DNA from: Campylobacter magnus
GTDB lineage: Bacteria; Campylobacterota; Campylobacteria; Campylobacterales; Campylobacteraceae
Direction of reading: 5' to 3'
Assembly: GCF_028649595.1 (NCBI RefSeq)
Contig: NZ_JAQSLK010000001.1
Location: 124,001 to 188,000 of the forward strand
Length of the DNA stretch: 64,000 nt
Shown: piece by piece, positions 23,018 to 32,353 of the stretch
Numbering within the stretch: the stretch's first letter is position 1
How the letters are laid out: each line of letters opens with the position of its first letter
Notes under the pieces: model-generated
What the model saw: only the letters and a program-made list of their open reading frames with translations
Databases searched by the model: none
What the model was told of the DNA's origin: nothing
Program-made: the position numbers and the translations under genes

Positions 23018-25606
23018 CTAGGCTTTTTTGATGATTATTTCATCGCCACTGGCTGTTATTATTATCTCATCGCCGCTAGCTATGTTCTCGCGCAGGATTT
23101 CATCTGCGATTTTATCCTCTACTAGCTCGTATAAGGCTCTGCGCAGTGGCCTAGCACCATATACTGGATCAAAGCCAGCATCGCTAATTAGCTTTATAGC
23201 ACTCTCATCAAGGCTAGCTTTTATTCCACGATTAGCAAGAGCAAGCTCTAAGTCTTTAAACATAATGCTAACAATGCCTTTTAGCTCATTTAGGCCTAGT
23301 GGATTAAAGATGATTATATCATCTAAGCGGTTTATAAACTCAGGCTTGAAGTAGTTTTTTAGCTCGGCTTTTACAGCAGCTTCCCTTTCATTTTCTTTGC
23401 CTTCGCCACTTAGCTCGCTAATAGCTGCGCTAGCAATGTTTGAGGTTAGAATTATAATGGTGTTTTTAAAATCCACCACCACGCCTTTATTATCAGTTGC
23501 CCTACCATCATCTAGAATTCCTAATAGGATATTAAACACATCAGGATGAGCCTTTTCTACTTCATCAAAAAGTAGCACAGAGTATGGTCTGCGCCTAACC
23601 GCCTCACTTAGCTGTCCGCCCTCATCATAGCCCACATAGCCCGGAGGCGCACCTAGCAGGCGAGAGGCGCTGTGCTTTTCCATATATTCACTCATATCAA
23701 AGCGTATTAGCGCCTTTTCATCATCAAACAAAAACTTCGCCAAAGCCTTTGCGCTTTGCGTTTTTCCCACACCGGTTGGACCAAGAAACAAAAATGAGCC
23801 AATAGGTCTAGTGCTTGGACTAAGACCTGCTTTATTTCGTTTAATTGCCCTTGCTAAGGCAGCTAGGGCTTTATCTTGTCCTACCACACTTTCTTTTAGG
23901 TGCTCTTCTACGCCAAGGAATTTTTCTTTTTCACTTTTTAGCATGCGAGAGACTGAAATTCCAGTCCATTTACTAAGAATAGAAGCCACCAAGTCTTCAT
24001 CAACCTCGTTTTTTAGCAGCACGCCTGCTTTTTTCATATTTTCCCATTTTTCCTCTAACTCTTTGATTTTTTTGGCAGCTTCTGGGATTTTTGAGTATTC
24101 TATTTCGGCGGCTTTTTCGTATTTATTCTCACGCTTGGCTTGCTCGCTTTCGTTTTTTAGCAAATCAATTTGCTTTTTTTGCTCGGCAATCTGGCTAAAT
24201 ACAGCTTTTTCGTTTTCAAACTGCGCATTTAAGGCGTTTTTACGCTCATTTAGATTTGCTAGTTCTTTTTCTATTTCATTTAGACGAGGGGCATTTTGCT
24301 CGTTATTTTCCATTTTTAGAGCTTCTCTTTCTACTTCAAGCGTTTCTATTTCACGCTTAGCCTTTGCTAGTGCGCTTGGTTCGCTTTCTATTTGCATTTT
24401 TAGCTCGGCTGCTGCCTCGTCTATTAGATCTATTGCTTTATCAGGCAAAAAGCGTCCGCTAATGTAGCGGTGGCTAAGTTTTGCAGCAGCGACTAAGGCA
24501 GCGTCATTTATGCGGATATTGTGATGGACCTCTAAGCGGTCTTTTATGCCGCGAAGTATTTGTAGGGCTTCATTTACGCTTGGCTCAGCCACAGATACAG
24601 GCTGAAAGCGGCGTTGCAAGGCAGCGTCTTTTTCAAAGTATTTTCTATACTCTTTTAGCGTGGTGGCTCCCACGGTGTGTAGCTCACCACGAGATAGAGC
24701 TGGTTTTAGGATGTTTGCCGCATCCATACTGCCCTCAGATGCACCGGCTCCCACGATAGTGTGAATCTCATCTATAAAAAGTATGATATTTCCAGCCTTT
24801 TTTACTTCGTCAATCACAGCCTTTAAGCGGTCTTCAAACTCGCCTCTATACTTTGCGCCAGCTATTAAAGCACTCATATCAAGGGCGATTACACGCTTGT
24901 TTGCTAGGCTAGTTGGCACCTCACGCTTTACTATCATTTGCGCTAAGCCCTCTACAATCGCCGTTTTTCCCACGCCTGGTTCGCCTAGTAATATAGGATT
25001 ATTTTTTGTCTTGCGGATCAAAATCTGCATCATGCGAGTAATCTCATCATCTCTGCCAATAACCGGATCAAGCTCGCCAGCAAGGGCTTTTGCGTTTAGA
25101 TCCACGCCAAATTTTTTAAGCGCATCAAGGTTTTCATCACTGCTTTCATTTGTGATTTTTGCGCCACCCCTTATGGCTTCTAGCTCTTTATTTAGCTCGC
25201 TAATATCAATGTATTTGGCTAAAATCTGCTTTACTTTGCTCTCAGCTAAGCTATTTGCGATAAGCCAAGTGTCAAGTGCTATGAAACTATCGCCCATTTC
25301 AAGCATTTTTGCTCTAGCAAGCTCCAAGCTATTTAGTAGCTCAGAGCCTATTTTTATGTTTTCTTTGCTTACATTTGAGCTAGTTGGCAAAGAGCCTACG
25401 CTTGATTTTAGATCAAGCATTAGTGCGCTTTGGTTTATATCTCTTTTGTTAAATACTTGATTTAGCACTGAGCTACTATCACTGATAATAGCCCAAAGAA
25501 AATGTAGGCTAGAAATTTCAGGATTTTTAGAGCTGATTGCTAAGCTAGCTGAGCTTTCTAAGGTGCTTCTAGCTTGATTTGTAAGGATTTCTAGTATGTT
25601 TGCCAT
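23018..25606 (-). CDS. clpB: ATP-dependent disaggregase ClpB
   Basis: This 862-residue Hsp100 chaperone resolubilises aggregates together with DnaK/DnaJ. The domains are in the usual order: an N-terminal Clp repeat domain (1-150), AAA+ module 1 with GEPGVGKT near residue 208, the coiled-coil M domain (about 400-525, [15 protein letters not shown]), then AAA+ module 2 with GPTGVGKT near 605, the pore loop GYVGYDEGG and LLGILDDGR. The length is typical. It is a single-gene unit with a strong promoter overlapped by a HAIR-like element and a CIRCE site upstream. Joint HspR/HrcA heat-shock control is therefore likely. Confidence 0.97.
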   Translation of the reverse strand: MANILEILTNQARSTLESSASLAISSKNPEISSLHFLWAIISDSSSVLNQVFNKRDINQSALMLDLKSSVGSLPTSSNVSKENIKIGSELLNSLELARAKMLEMGDSFIALDTWLIANSLAESKVKQILAKYIDISELNKELEAIRGGAKITNESSDENLDALKKFGVDLNAKALAGELDPVIGRDDEITRMMQILIRKTKNNPILLGEPGVGKTAIVEGLAQMIVKREVPTSLANKRVIALDMSALIAGAKYRGEFEDRLKAVIDEVKKAGNIILFIDEIHTIVGAGASEGSMDAANILKPALSRGELHTVGATTLKEYRKYFEKDAALQRRFQPVSVAEPSVNEALQILRGIKDRLEVHHNIRINDAALVAAAKLSHRYISGRFLPDKAIDLIDEAAAELKMQIESEPSALAKAKREIETLEVEREALKMENNEQNAPRLNEIEKELANLNERKNALNAQFENEKAVFSQIAEQKKQIDLLKNESEQAKRENKYEKAAEIEYSKIPEAAKKIKELEEKWENMKKAGVLLKNEVDEDLVASILSKWTGISVSRMLKSEKEKFLGVEEHLKESVVGQDKALAALARAIKRNKAGLSPSTRPIGSFLFLGPTGVGKTQSAKALAKFLFDDEKALIRFDMSEYMEKHSASRLLGAPPGYVGYDEGGQLSEAVRRRPYSVLLFDEVEKAHPDVFNILLGILDDGRATDNKGVVVDFKNTIIILTSNIASAAISELSGEGKENEREAAVKAELKNYFKPEFINRLDDIIIFNPLGLNELKGIVSIMFKDLELALANRGIKASLDESAIKLISDAGFDPVYGARPLRRALYELVEDKIADEILRENIASGDEIIITASGDEIIIKKA

Positions 25607-25638
25607 TTGTTACCCCTTTAAAAAAAATTGCACTTGGC

Positions 25639-25668
25639 ATTATATAACATTGAGTATAGTCTTGTCAA
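25639..25668 (-). promoter_or_regulatory. Near-consensus sigma70 promoter of clpB
   Basis: On the minus strand TTGACA (25663-25668) and TATAAT (25639-25644) are both perfect, with an 18-bp spacer. A clear -35 box is rare in Campylobacter, so this promoter should be strong unless repressed. Confidence 0.85.
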
Positions 25669-25669
25669 G
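25649..25669 (-). promoter_or_regulatory. HAIR-like element (HspR operator candidate)
   Basis: CTTGACA-N7-ACTCAAT on the minus strand matches 11 of 14 bases of the HAIR consensus CTTGAGT-N7-ACTCAAG. It covers the -35 box and spacer, so bound HspR would block RNA polymerase. Confidence 0.6.
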
Positions 25670-25683
25670 GTTTTTTAGAAAAT

Positions 25684-25710
25684 TTATCACTCTTTATGCT
25701 AGAGTGCTAA
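25684..25710. promoter_or_regulatory. CIRCE element (HrcA operator)
   Basis: TTATCACTC-N9-GAGTGCTAA matches the CIRCE consensus TTAGCACTC-N9-GAGTGCTAA at 17 of 18 positions with the exact spacer. It lies just upstream of the clpB -35 box. Confidence 0.9.
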
Positions 25711-25719
25711 AATTTAAGG

Positions 25720-25790
25720 AAATTTGCCTAGGAATTCTAGAATTCTTAGATATAAATTCATAAGGAATTCTAGAATTCCTAGGCAAATTT
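25720..25790. repeat. 71-bp inverted repeat made of two palindromes
   Basis: Palindrome copies at 25731-25746 and 25764-25779 are flanked by AAATTTGCCTA and its complement TAGGCAAATTT. Outer and inner parts together make arms of about 26 bp around an 18-base AT-rich centre, so the unit could fold into one long hairpin. Confidence 0.85.
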
Positions 25791-25855
25791 TAATATAAAT
25801 CTTAGAAAAATTGCGCTAAAATCGTAGCTTTTAAACTTACTTTTAGGACAAAAAA

Positions 25856-27145
25856 ATGAAATCATTTTTCACTGCCTTTGGCTTTTTTACAGTCTTTGGC
25901 GTTGGTCTAGTCTCGCATTTAGGTGCTGCGAGTGCTGGGGACTCACGCTTAGAGCAGCTTTCTAAGATCACTAAAACTATGGCTGTGGTTGAGAAATACT
26001 ATGTTGATGATCTAAACTTCACAGATATTTCAAACAAAACTATTTCAGGGCTTCTTAGCAATCTTGATGCGCACTCAAGCTACCTTGATGAAAGAGCCTT
26101 TAAAGATATGCAAATCGCTACTAGTGGCGAGTTTGGCGGACTTGGCATTACCATAGGTATGAAAGACGGCGCAGTATCTGTAATAGCACCGATTGACGAT
26201 ACCCCAGCTGCTAAAGCTGGCATAAAAGCAGGTGATGTGATACTGCGTATTGATGGGCAAAGCACCATTGGCATGAGCATAGACGATGCTGTAAACAAAA
26301 TGCGTGGCAAGCCAAAAACCGGCGTGGATATCACCATAGTTCGCAAAGGCGAGAAAAAGCCTTTGGAATTTCATATCATCCGTGATACAATCAAAGTCCA
26401 AAGCGTAAGCGCAAAGCTAGTTCCTAGCGAAAATATTTTGTATCTGCGTGTAAGCACCTTTGATGCAAATGTGGAGAAAAAAGCTAGGGAATTCATAGAA
26501 AAAAATAAAAGTGTTCGTGGCATAGTGCTTGATCTGCGCAATAACCCAGGCGGGCTTTTAAATCAAGCTGTGGGGCTAACAAATCTTTTTGTAAGCGATG
26601 GCGTGATAGTAAGTCAAAAAGGCAGAGATGAGAGCAATAACGAAGCCCACAAGGCTGATCCTAAGAAAAAAGTAACTGACCTGCCACTTGCAGTTTTGAT
26701 AAACGAGGGCTCAGCTAGTGCTAGTGAGATAGTAAGCGGGGCTTTACAAGACTTTAAAAGAGCGGTGGTAATAGGGCAAAAAAGCTTTGGCAAAGGTAGC
26801 GTACAAGTTGTAATGCCAGTAGATGATAAAGAAGCTATCCGCCTAACCGTGGCTAGATACTACCTGCCAAGCGGCCGGACTATACAAGCAGTAGGCGTAG
26901 AACCTGATGTAGTAGTATATGCTGGCAAGGTGCCAAATGAAGAAAATAATCTTACTTTAAAAGAAAGTGATCTAAAAGCGCATTTACAAAGTGAACTAGA
27001 AAAGGTTGAGGGCAAAAAAGAGAGTAAAAATGATGATAAAAACATCATCACAGCTGCGCAAATCTACGAGGATATCCAGCTAAAAACTGCAATTGATAGC
27101 GTAAAAATCATTGAAAAAATCAGTCAAAAAGGAGAGCAAAAATGA
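25856..27145 (+). CDS. ctpA: C-terminal processing protease (S41 family, CtpA-like)
   Basis: The 429-residue protein has a signal peptide or anchor (1-27), an N-terminal helical domain, a PDZ domain at about 85-170 ([11 protein letters not shown]) and an S41 protease domain. The nucleophile Ser lies in [12 protein letters not shown] and the general-base Lys in [11 protein letters not shown]. Such periplasmic tail-specific proteases trim or degrade envelope proteins. It matches Cj0511 of C. jejuni in gene order. It overlaps purC by four bases (ATGA), so the purine genes appear to be read from the same transcript. Confidence 0.93.
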   Translation: MKSFFTAFGFFTVFGVGLVSHLGAASAGDSRLEQLSKITKTMAVVEKYYVDDLNFTDISNKTISGLLSNLDAHSSYLDERAFKDMQIATSGEFGGLGITIGMKDGAVSVIAPIDDTPAAKAGIKAGDVILRIDGQSTIGMSIDDAVNKMRGKPKTGVDITIVRKGEKKPLEFHIIRDTIKVQSVSAKLVPSENILYLRVSTFDANVEKKAREFIEKNKSVRGIVLDLRNNPGGLLNQAVGLTNLFVSDGVIVSQKGRDESNNEAHKADPKKKVTDLPLAVLINEGSASASEIVSGALQDFKRAVVIGQKSFGKGSVQVVMPVDDKEAIRLTVARYYLPSGRTIQAVGVEPDVVVYAGKVPNEENNLTLKESDLKAHLQSELEKVEGKKESKNDDKNIITAAQIYEDIQLKTAIDSVKIIEKISQKGEQK

Positions 27146-27858
27146 CAAAAAAAGAGATGATTTACGAGGGTAAAGGCAAGAAAATGTGGAGCGTCGCTGA
27201 AAATAGCGATTTGCTTATTGCTGAGTTTAAAGATGATTTAACAGCCTTTGATGCGACAAAAAAGGGCAATGAAAGCGGCAAGGGCGCGCTAAATAATAAA
27301 ATCTCTACTGAGCTTTTTGGCTTATTAGAGCAAAACGGCATAGAAACAGCACTAGTTGAGACTATAAGTGATACAGAACAAGTGGTAAAAAAATGCTCTA
27401 TCGTGCCACTTGAAGTAATCGTGCGAAATATCGCCACAGGGAGCCTTACAAAACGCCTTGGCATAACTGAGGGTAAAGAGCTGCCTTTTGCTTTGGTTGA
27501 GTTTTGTTACAAAGATGATGCGCTGCATGATCCTATCATAAATGATGAGCATGCTATTATTTTAGGTGCTGGCGAGCAAAAAGATCTAGACTATATCAAA
27601 GAACAAGCTAGAAAAATCAATGCTATTTTAAAGCCGTTTTTTGCTAGCAAGGGGCTAAAACTAGTGGATTTTAAAATAGAGTTTGGGCGTGATAAAGACG
27701 GCAAAATCATACTAGCTGATGAGATCAGTCCTGATAGCTGTCGCTTCTGGGATGCTAAAACAGGCGCAAAGATGGATAAGGATATTTTCCGTCAAGATAT
27801 AGGTGGGGGGTCTGTGAAAGTGGCTTATGAAGAGGTGCTTAAACGCATTCTTAATTAA
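27142..27858 (+). CDS. purC: SAICAR synthetase
   Basis: PurC joins CAIR and aspartate with ATP in de novo purine synthesis. Family motifs visible in the 238 residues are YEGKGKKMW at the start, [14 protein letters not shown], the [14 protein letters not shown] loop and [13 protein letters not shown] near the C-terminus. It is coupled to ctpA. A 424-base gap full of inverted repeats separates it from purS, whereas in C. jejuni the two lie close together. Confidence 0.96.
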   Translation: MTKKEMIYEGKGKKMWSVAENSDLLIAEFKDDLTAFDATKKGNESGKGALNNKISTELFGLLEQNGIETALVETISDTEQVVKKCSIVPLEVIVRNIATGSLTKRLGITEGKELPFALVEFCYKDDALHDPIINDEHAIILGAGEQKDLDYIKEQARKINAILKPFFASKGLKLVDFKIEFGRDKDGKIILADEISPDSCRFWDAKTGAKMDKDIFRQDIGGGSVKVAYEEVLKRILN

Positions 27859-27898
27859 ACTTTTTTAGCAAATTGTTATTAGTGACGGATTTTGCTCA

Positions 27899-27964
27899 TT
27901 TTAAGCTAGGCACTTTGCTTGGGTGTTCTTAATGTTCTATCTACGCAAAGCACCTAGCTTAAAA
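27899..27964. terminator. Long imperfect hairpin after purC
   Basis: TTTTAAGCTAGG (27899-27910) pairs perfectly with CCTAGCTTAAAA (27953-27964). After a CA/CA mismatch, CTTTGC pairs with GCAAAG. The loop is 26 bases. The flanking A and T runs suit a bidirectional terminator or a small mobile inverted repeat. Confidence 0.7.
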
Positions 27965-27995
27965 CAAGCAAACTACACCTATTCTAAAATTTGCT

Positions 27996-28045
27996 TTTGG
28001 GAATTCTAGAATTCTCAAAATCTAGGGAATTCTAGAATTCTAGAC
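27996..28045. repeat. Two palindrome copies between purC and purS
   Basis: GGGAATTCTAGAATTCTC at about 28001 and GGGAATTCTAGAATTCTAG at about 28026 belong to the host-wide palindrome family. Confidence 0.9.
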
Positions 28046-28065
28046 TTTAAAATTTGTCGCAAAAA

Positions 28066-28259
28066 TAGGCTCTAAGATTGCGAGGCGAGTTTTGTCTAGC
28101 GAGCCGCAGCGCTAGCCGTGGAGCGTCGTAGCGGAGCGTTCGCAGAAGTTCTGTGACAGCTTTTCAAGCCTTGGCACAGGAAAGCAAGCAGAAGCTTCTG
28201 CGTAAGACGCTGGGCTGCGCAAGGCTCGCTAGGCAAAAATCGTACGCAAGCTGAGCCTA
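28066..28259 (+). ncRNA. Large structured element upstream of purS, candidate ncRNA or MITE
   Basis: About 195 bases fold into one long interrupted hairpin. Paired arms from outside in are TAGGCTC/GAGCCTA (28066-28072 with 28253-28259), TTGCG/CGCAA, then a 16-bp stem around CTAGCGAGCC/GGCTCGCTAG (28091-28105 with 28223-28236, one G-T pair), GCAGC/GCTGC, GCGTC/GACGC (28123 with 28206), CGCAGAAG/CTTCTGCG (28141 with 28195) and CTGTG/CACAG. It is much richer in GC than its surroundings and has no coding frame of note. It ends 24 bases before the purS ATG. It matches no riboswitch class I know. Confidence 0.5.
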
Positions 28260-28282
28260 TAAAATTTATAAAAAGGATAAAA

Positions 28283-28510
28283 ATGCAAGTAAAAATAAAT
28301 GTATTCTTAAAAGAAGGTGTGCTTGACCCTGCTGGCAAGGCTACAAGGCACGCTCTTAGCTCTCTTGGCTTTGCTGGTGTTAAAGAAGTTCGCATCGGCA
28401 AGCAAATTGTAATAAATTTTGATGGCGATGTAAGCGATGAAAAAATCAAAGAAATGTGCGATGAACTGCTAGCAAATCCTGTAATAGAAGACTACGAGAT
28501 ACTAAAATGA
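28283..28510 (+). CDS. purS: FGAM synthase subunit PurS
   Basis: The 75-residue protein is the small subunit of the three-part formylglycinamidine ribonucleotide synthase (PurS-PurQ-PurL). Typical motifs are VFLKEGVLDPAGKA, LGF-GVKEVRIGK and ANPVIEDYEI. An AAAAAGGA site precedes the ATG. It overlaps purQ by four bases. A large hairpin element sits immediately upstream, so its expression could be separated from that of purC. Confidence 0.95.
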   Translation: MQVKINVFLKEGVLDPAGKATRHALSSLGFAGVKEVRIGKQIVINFDGDVSDEKIKEMCDELLANPVIEDYEILK

Positions 28511-29172
28511 AAGTAGCAATTATAACCTTTCCTGGCACAAACTGTGAGCGAGATACGGCTTATGCTTTTGATTTGCTTGGGGCAAAAACTAAAATTTACT
28601 GGCATACAGAAACTGATATAAAAGCTGATCTTATCGTGCTTCCTGGTGGATTTAGCCATGGAGATTACCTGCGAACTGGCGCTATTGCGAAGTTTAGCCC
28701 TGCTATGAGTGCTGTTGTAAAACACGCTAAAAATGGTGGTCTAACGCTTGGCATTTGTAATGGTTTTCAAATGCTTTTGGAGCTTGGACTTTTGCCTGGA
28801 GCAATGCTTAGGAATTCCAGCATGAGTTTTATTAGCAAAATTACAAATATCAAAGTAATTTCAAATAATAATATCTTCCTTAGCCAAACAAAAAATAATG
28901 AGATTTTAAGAATTCCAGTAGCGCACGGTGAGGGGAATTATTTTGCTGATAAAAACACGCTAAAAGCTCTAAATGATAATGAGCAAATCATCTTAAAATA
29001 CTGCGATGAAAAAGGCGTGCCAACTGATCTAAACGGCTCACAGCAAAATATCGCTGGAATTTGCGATAAAAATAAGCGCATTTTTGGGCTTATGCCTCAC
29101 CCTGAAAGAGCCTGCGAGAGTATGCTTGGCTCAAATGATGGGCTAAAAATGCTAAAAGGTTTTCTTTGCTAA
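28507..29172 (+). CDS. purQ: FGAM synthase glutaminase subunit PurQ
   Basis: This 221-residue class I amidotransferase supplies ammonia to PurL. The nucleophile Cys is in LGICNGFQMLLELG, preceded by LPGGFSHGDYLRTGA, and the catalytic His/Glu are in GLMPHPERA. PurL is not in this window. It is coupled to purS and overlaps the next gene by seven bases. Confidence 0.96.
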   Translation: MKVAIITFPGTNCERDTAYAFDLLGAKTKIYWHTETDIKADLIVLPGGFSHGDYLRTGAIAKFSPAMSAVVKHAKNGGLTLGICNGFQMLLELGLLPGAMLRNSSMSFISKITNIKVISNNNIFLSQTKNNEILRIPVAHGEGNYFADKNTLKALNDNEQIILKYCDEKGVPTDLNGSQQNIAGICDKNKRIFGLMPHPERACESMLGSNDGLKMLKGFLC

Positions 29173-30416
29173 GTAGAGTTTTTGCCTTATTTTTTGCGCT
29201 TTTGCTAGGCGTGCTTGGCGCAAATGAGGCTAGTGTTTTTAACAAAAATCCGCTACAAATCACAGCACCACAAAAACCTAGCCAAGAAGAAACTAAACCT
29301 CGCCCTAAAAATAATGCGCAAAACTTTAACAATGTAGTACTAAGCCCAAATGAGCTAAGAAATATAGCCGGTAGCGACGAACCAGATGTTAGCGGGGCAG
29401 AATTATATGAAAAAAAAGAACCTATAAAAATAGAACTTGAAGCAAAACTTCTAAACAAAGAAGTTTATATCTACGAGCCTTTTGGCATAGAACTCACGCT
29501 AAAAGGAGATAGTCTTGCGCAGTTTCGCCCTGAGCTTAGCTTAAAGCTAAAAAACGCCAAAAATCTAAACCCAAAAGTGCGCTTTGTAGATATCGCAAAA
29601 AATGAAAGCAAGGCTACTTTGTGGTTCATTGCTCATAGTGATGATGCTAATATAGATGATATCGCTGTGGTTTTAAAGCGTGGCGGAGAGTTTGTATTAA
29701 GGCAAAGCGCAGAGAGTCAAACTCCGCTCATAAAGCCACTAGCACAAAAAGATGATTTTTGTAATGTCGTGGCTAGTTCTTTGGTGCTAAAAAGCTTTAA
29801 GGCTAGCAAATTTGATGAGTTTAACAACCTAATTACGCTAGAACTAGAAGCTACAAACGCTACTTTAAGCGAGTTTAAAGTCCCGCTTAATGGTGCAAGG
29901 GGTGGAGTAGATAATATAAAAGGCGGAGAGACAAAAACAACCGCTACTTACTCGCTCATCGCTCCAAGCGAGGCAAAGAAAATCACATTTAGCTACTTTA
30001 ATAGCACAAAAAACACCTTTGAGACCATAGAAGCACTAGTAAAGCCAGCTAGTAATGACCTTAGCACGCAGACTAGCCTAAATCCAGTAACTAGCGAGTT
30101 TGCTGCTTATAAATCAATTGCTGTTTATGCGCTAATTATTCTTTGTTTGCTTAGCTTTATGCTATGGCGGTCGTATTATGGGCTAGTTTTAGCAGTGATT
30201 TTTGGGGCTTATGCGTTTTATGATGCTAGGCCTTTTGCTGGGGCTAATATAAAAGCAGGTTCAGCTGTAACCATACTGCCAGTGAATGGTTCTAGCGTGT
30301 TTTACAAGCCTAGTAGCGATGAGAAAGTTCAGGTCTTGCTAAGCCAAGAAAAATATACCAAAATACTACTTGATAATGGCAAGATCGGCTGGGTAAGAAA
30401 CGAAAATATAAAGTAA
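29166..30416 (+). CDS. Membrane-anchored periplasmic protein with C-terminal SH3-like domain (Cj0515-like)
   Basis: The best start is TTG at 29166 inside the end of purQ. It gives a signal peptide (LSRVFALFFALLLGVLGA) and 416 residues. The middle part (about 85-310) is rich in beta strands with LSLKLKNAKN and FEVPLNG-like patterns resembling BatD-type domains. A membrane pair follows at about 318-360 (YKSIAVYALIILCLLSFMLW). The last 55 residues (AVTILPVNGSSVFYKPS...IGWVRNENI) look like a bacterial SH3 domain. The position matches Cj0515 of C. jejuni, which has no known function. Possible envelope-maintenance role is inference only. Confidence 0.75.
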   Translation: MLSRVFALFFALLLGVLGANEASVFNKNPLQITAPQKPSQEETKPRPKNNAQNFNNVVLSPNELRNIAGSDEPDVSGAELYEKKEPIKIELEAKLLNKEVYIYEPFGIELTLKGDSLAQFRPELSLKLKNAKNLNPKVRFVDIAKNESKATLWFIAHSDDANIDDIAVVLKRGGEFVLRQSAESQTPLIKPLAQKDDFCNVVASSLVLKSFKASKFDEFNNLITLELEATNATLSEFKVPLNGARGGVDNIKGGETKTTATYSLIAPSEAKKITFSYFNSTKNTFETIEALVKPASNDLSTQTSLNPVTSEFAAYKSIAVYALIILCLLSFMLWRSYYGLVLAVIFGAYAFYDARPFAGANIKAGSAVTILPVNGSSVFYKPSSDEKVQVLLSQEKYTKILLDNGKIGWVRNENIK

Positions 30417-30420
30417 AACT

Positions 30421-31113
30421 ATGGAATTTTTGCGCAAAATTAAAGGTATTTTTATAGCTTTTTTGCTTTTTGGTATCACTGCTTTTATCGTGCTTATTAT
30501 GCGGATTTTTCCTAGCAAGCAAAGGTCGCTTAGACGCGTGATAGCAAAGGTCGTGCGCACTATCGTAGGATATAAAGTAGAGTTTGAGGGCGAGTTTGAT
30601 GGCAGTAGCGAACTTTTTGTGCTAAATCACCAAAGCCTGCTTGATATACTGATATTTGATGAGTTTCATCCAGGTGATATAAAATGGGTAGCAAAGCAAG
30701 AACTTGGCAAGGTGCCGCTTTTGGGTGCTGGCTTTCGCTCTGGGGCTTGTATACTAATAGACCGCTCAAACCCAAGAGAAATCGTCCATATCATCAAGCA
30801 AACTAGCGAATTTACCAAAGCTGGTGGGGCTGTGGCGATATTTCCAGAGGGAACTAGAGGTAGTGGCAAAAAGCTTTTGAAGTTTCAAAGTGGCGCGCAA
30901 ATCATCGCAAATAAACTAGGACTAAAAGTCCAGCCAGTGCTTATAATAGGCTCAAAAGAGATAATTGATTCAAAGAAACTTTCTTTTAATAAAGGCGTGG
31001 TTAAAGTGGTGTTTTTGCCTAGTTTTGTAGCTAGTGAGGGTAGCGAGTGGCTAGCTAAAATAAGAGAAAATATGCAAAAAATCCTAGATGAAAAATTAGC
31101 GCAAAATTCTTAA
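30421..31113 (+). CDS. plsC: 1-acyl-sn-glycerol-3-phosphate acyltransferase
   Basis: PlsC acylates lysophosphatidic acid to phosphatidic acid at the inner membrane. The catalytic HxxxxD motif is HQSLLD at residues 70-75 and the glycerol-phosphate-binding motif is FPEGTRG at 141-147. An N-terminal hydrophobic segment (9-28) anchors the enzyme. The 230-residue length is typical. It is the last gene of the operon and ends against a long repeat array. Confidence 0.94.
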   Translation: MEFLRKIKGIFIAFLLFGITAFIVLIMRIFPSKQRSLRRVIAKVVRTIVGYKVEFEGEFDGSSELFVLNHQSLLDILIFDEFHPGDIKWVAKQELGKVPLLGAGFRSGACILIDRSNPREIVHIIKQTSEFTKAGGAVAIFPEGTRGSGKKLLKFQSGAQIIANKLGLKVQPVLIIGSKEIIDSKKLSFNKGVVKVVFLPSFVASEGSEWLAKIRENMQKILDEKLAQNS

Positions 31114-31119
31114 TTTGGC

Positions 31120-31573
31120 TTGGGAATTTTAGAATTCTTGGTTTAAAAATTCTAGAATTTTCGTCATTGCGAGTGAAGCGAAGCAATCTCTAGAAATTCT
31201 AAATTCATCCTTAGGGAATTCTAGATTTATTCTTAGGAATTCTAGATTTTTGCTCCGCTTTAGTGGGGCAAGCCCCACTGCTCGCAAATGTTATAAGGGA
31301 TACGCCCTAAACCCTTAGGAGCTGCCGCTCCTAAAACCCCACTAAAATCTAGAATTCTCTTGCTTTATCTGCGTTTTTGGGGAATTCTAGATTTTCTGGG
31401 GGTTAGGGGGTGTCTTTTTTTGGAATTCTAGAATTCCATAACCAAACAAGGCTTAGGAATTCTAGAATTCCTAGCGTTTTGGGACTATGGGGTATTTTTT
31501 ACCTTAGGAATTCTAGAATTCTTGATTTAGAAATTCTAGGAATTCTAGATTTATTCTAGAAATTCTAAAATTC
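31120..31573. repeat. Composite palindrome array between convergent plsC and pdxJ
   Basis: Half-sites and full palindromes alternate with the same REP-like modules as at 1-1150: GTCATTGCGAG near 31163, GGGGCAAGCCCCACTGC near 31267, the GGGCAGCTCCTAAGGGTTTAGG-type element (read on the minus strand) near 31295-31335 and GGGGGTTAGGGGGTGTC near 31398. The final TAG is also the pdxJ stop. Confidence 0.9.
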
Positions 31574-32353
31574 CTAGCAATTTTTTATTAGCTCTTTCAT
31601 CTCTTTTACAGCTGTTTCTAAGCCTGTAATAGTAGAACGAGCGATAATGCTTTGACCGATATTTAGCTCGCAGATTTGAGGAATGCTAGCAATTAATGGC
31701 GTGTTTTGGTAGTTTAGTCCATGACCTGCGGCTACTTCTAGCCCTAGGCTTTTTGCGTAGATTGCGGCTGCTTTTATGCGCTCGCACTCTTTTTTTAGCA
31801 TTTCTTTTAGCTTAGCCCTTGGCAGTTCTAGTGCTTTTATGCTATATTTACTTTGGCTTAGATTTGAGTTTAGCATGAGATAAAGATTTGCAAAAGCACC
31901 GGTGTGAAGCTCGATATACTCGCATTCTAGCTCTTTTGCTTTATTTATCGCTACTAAATCAGGCTCTATAAAAAGTGAAACTTCTATCTCAGACTTTTTT
32001 AGAGTTTCTACTGCTTTTTCTAGCCCTTTTGCGTCTGTATTTAGTCCGCCCTCAGTCGTAAGCTCCTCACGCTTTTCAGGCACTAGGGTAGCACGCTGTG
32101 GAGCGATATCTGCGATAATATTTATTATATCTTTATCTATGCTACACTCTATATTTAAAGGCACTTTACAAAGTGCTTTTATGCGCCTAGCATCATCATC
32201 GTCTATGTGGCGGCGGTCTTCTCGCAGATGAACGGTGATTTGATCACTTCCTGCTTTAATAGCTGCAAACATCGCTGCTATGATATCAGGGTCATTTACG
32301 CCCCTAGCTGCACGCAAAACGCAGATATGATCGATATTTACTCCAAGTTTCAT
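31574..32353 (-). CDS. pdxJ: Pyridoxine 5'-phosphate synthase
   Basis: PdxJ closes the pyridoxine ring from 1-deoxyxylulose 5-phosphate and 3-hydroxy-1-aminoacetone phosphate. The 259 residues show LGVNIDHICVLRAARGVNDPD, ITVHLREDRRHI and HTGAFAN. AAGHGLNYQN and the SIIARS end complete the barrel. The stop codon is the TAG that opens a TAGGAATTTTAG repeat half-site. It overlaps the J-domain gene by four bases. Confidence 0.96.
   Translation of the reverse strand: MKLGVNIDHICVLRAARGVNDPDIIAAMFAAIKAGSDQITVHLREDRRHIDDDDARRIKALCKVPLNIECSIDKDIINIIADIAPQRATLVPEKREELTTEGGLNTDAKGLEKAVETLKKSEIEVSLFIEPDLVAINKAKELECEYIELHTGAFANLYLMLNSNLSQSKYSIKALELPRAKLKEMLKKECERIKAAAIYAKSLGLEVAAGHGLNYQNTPLIASIPQICELNIGQSIIARSTITGLETAVKEMKELIKNC

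Noticed and set aside
23508-23526. Repeat half-site inside clpB
   Set aside because: GGAATTCTAGATGATGG encodes GILDDG of the conserved LLxxLDDGR motif, so the match is explained by normal ClpB sequence.
28066-28259. Purine riboswitch upstream of purS
   Set aside because: The fold is one long hairpin without the three-way junction and conserved core of known purine or PRPP riboswitches.
28096-28449. Minus-strand frame of 117 codons over purS
   Set aside because: It overlaps purS and the hairpin element antisense and has no ribosome-binding site or motif.
28806-28818. GGAATTCCAG inside purQ as another insertion
   Set aside because: It encodes the family-typical LRN-S segment and lacks the CTAG centre, so chance is enough.
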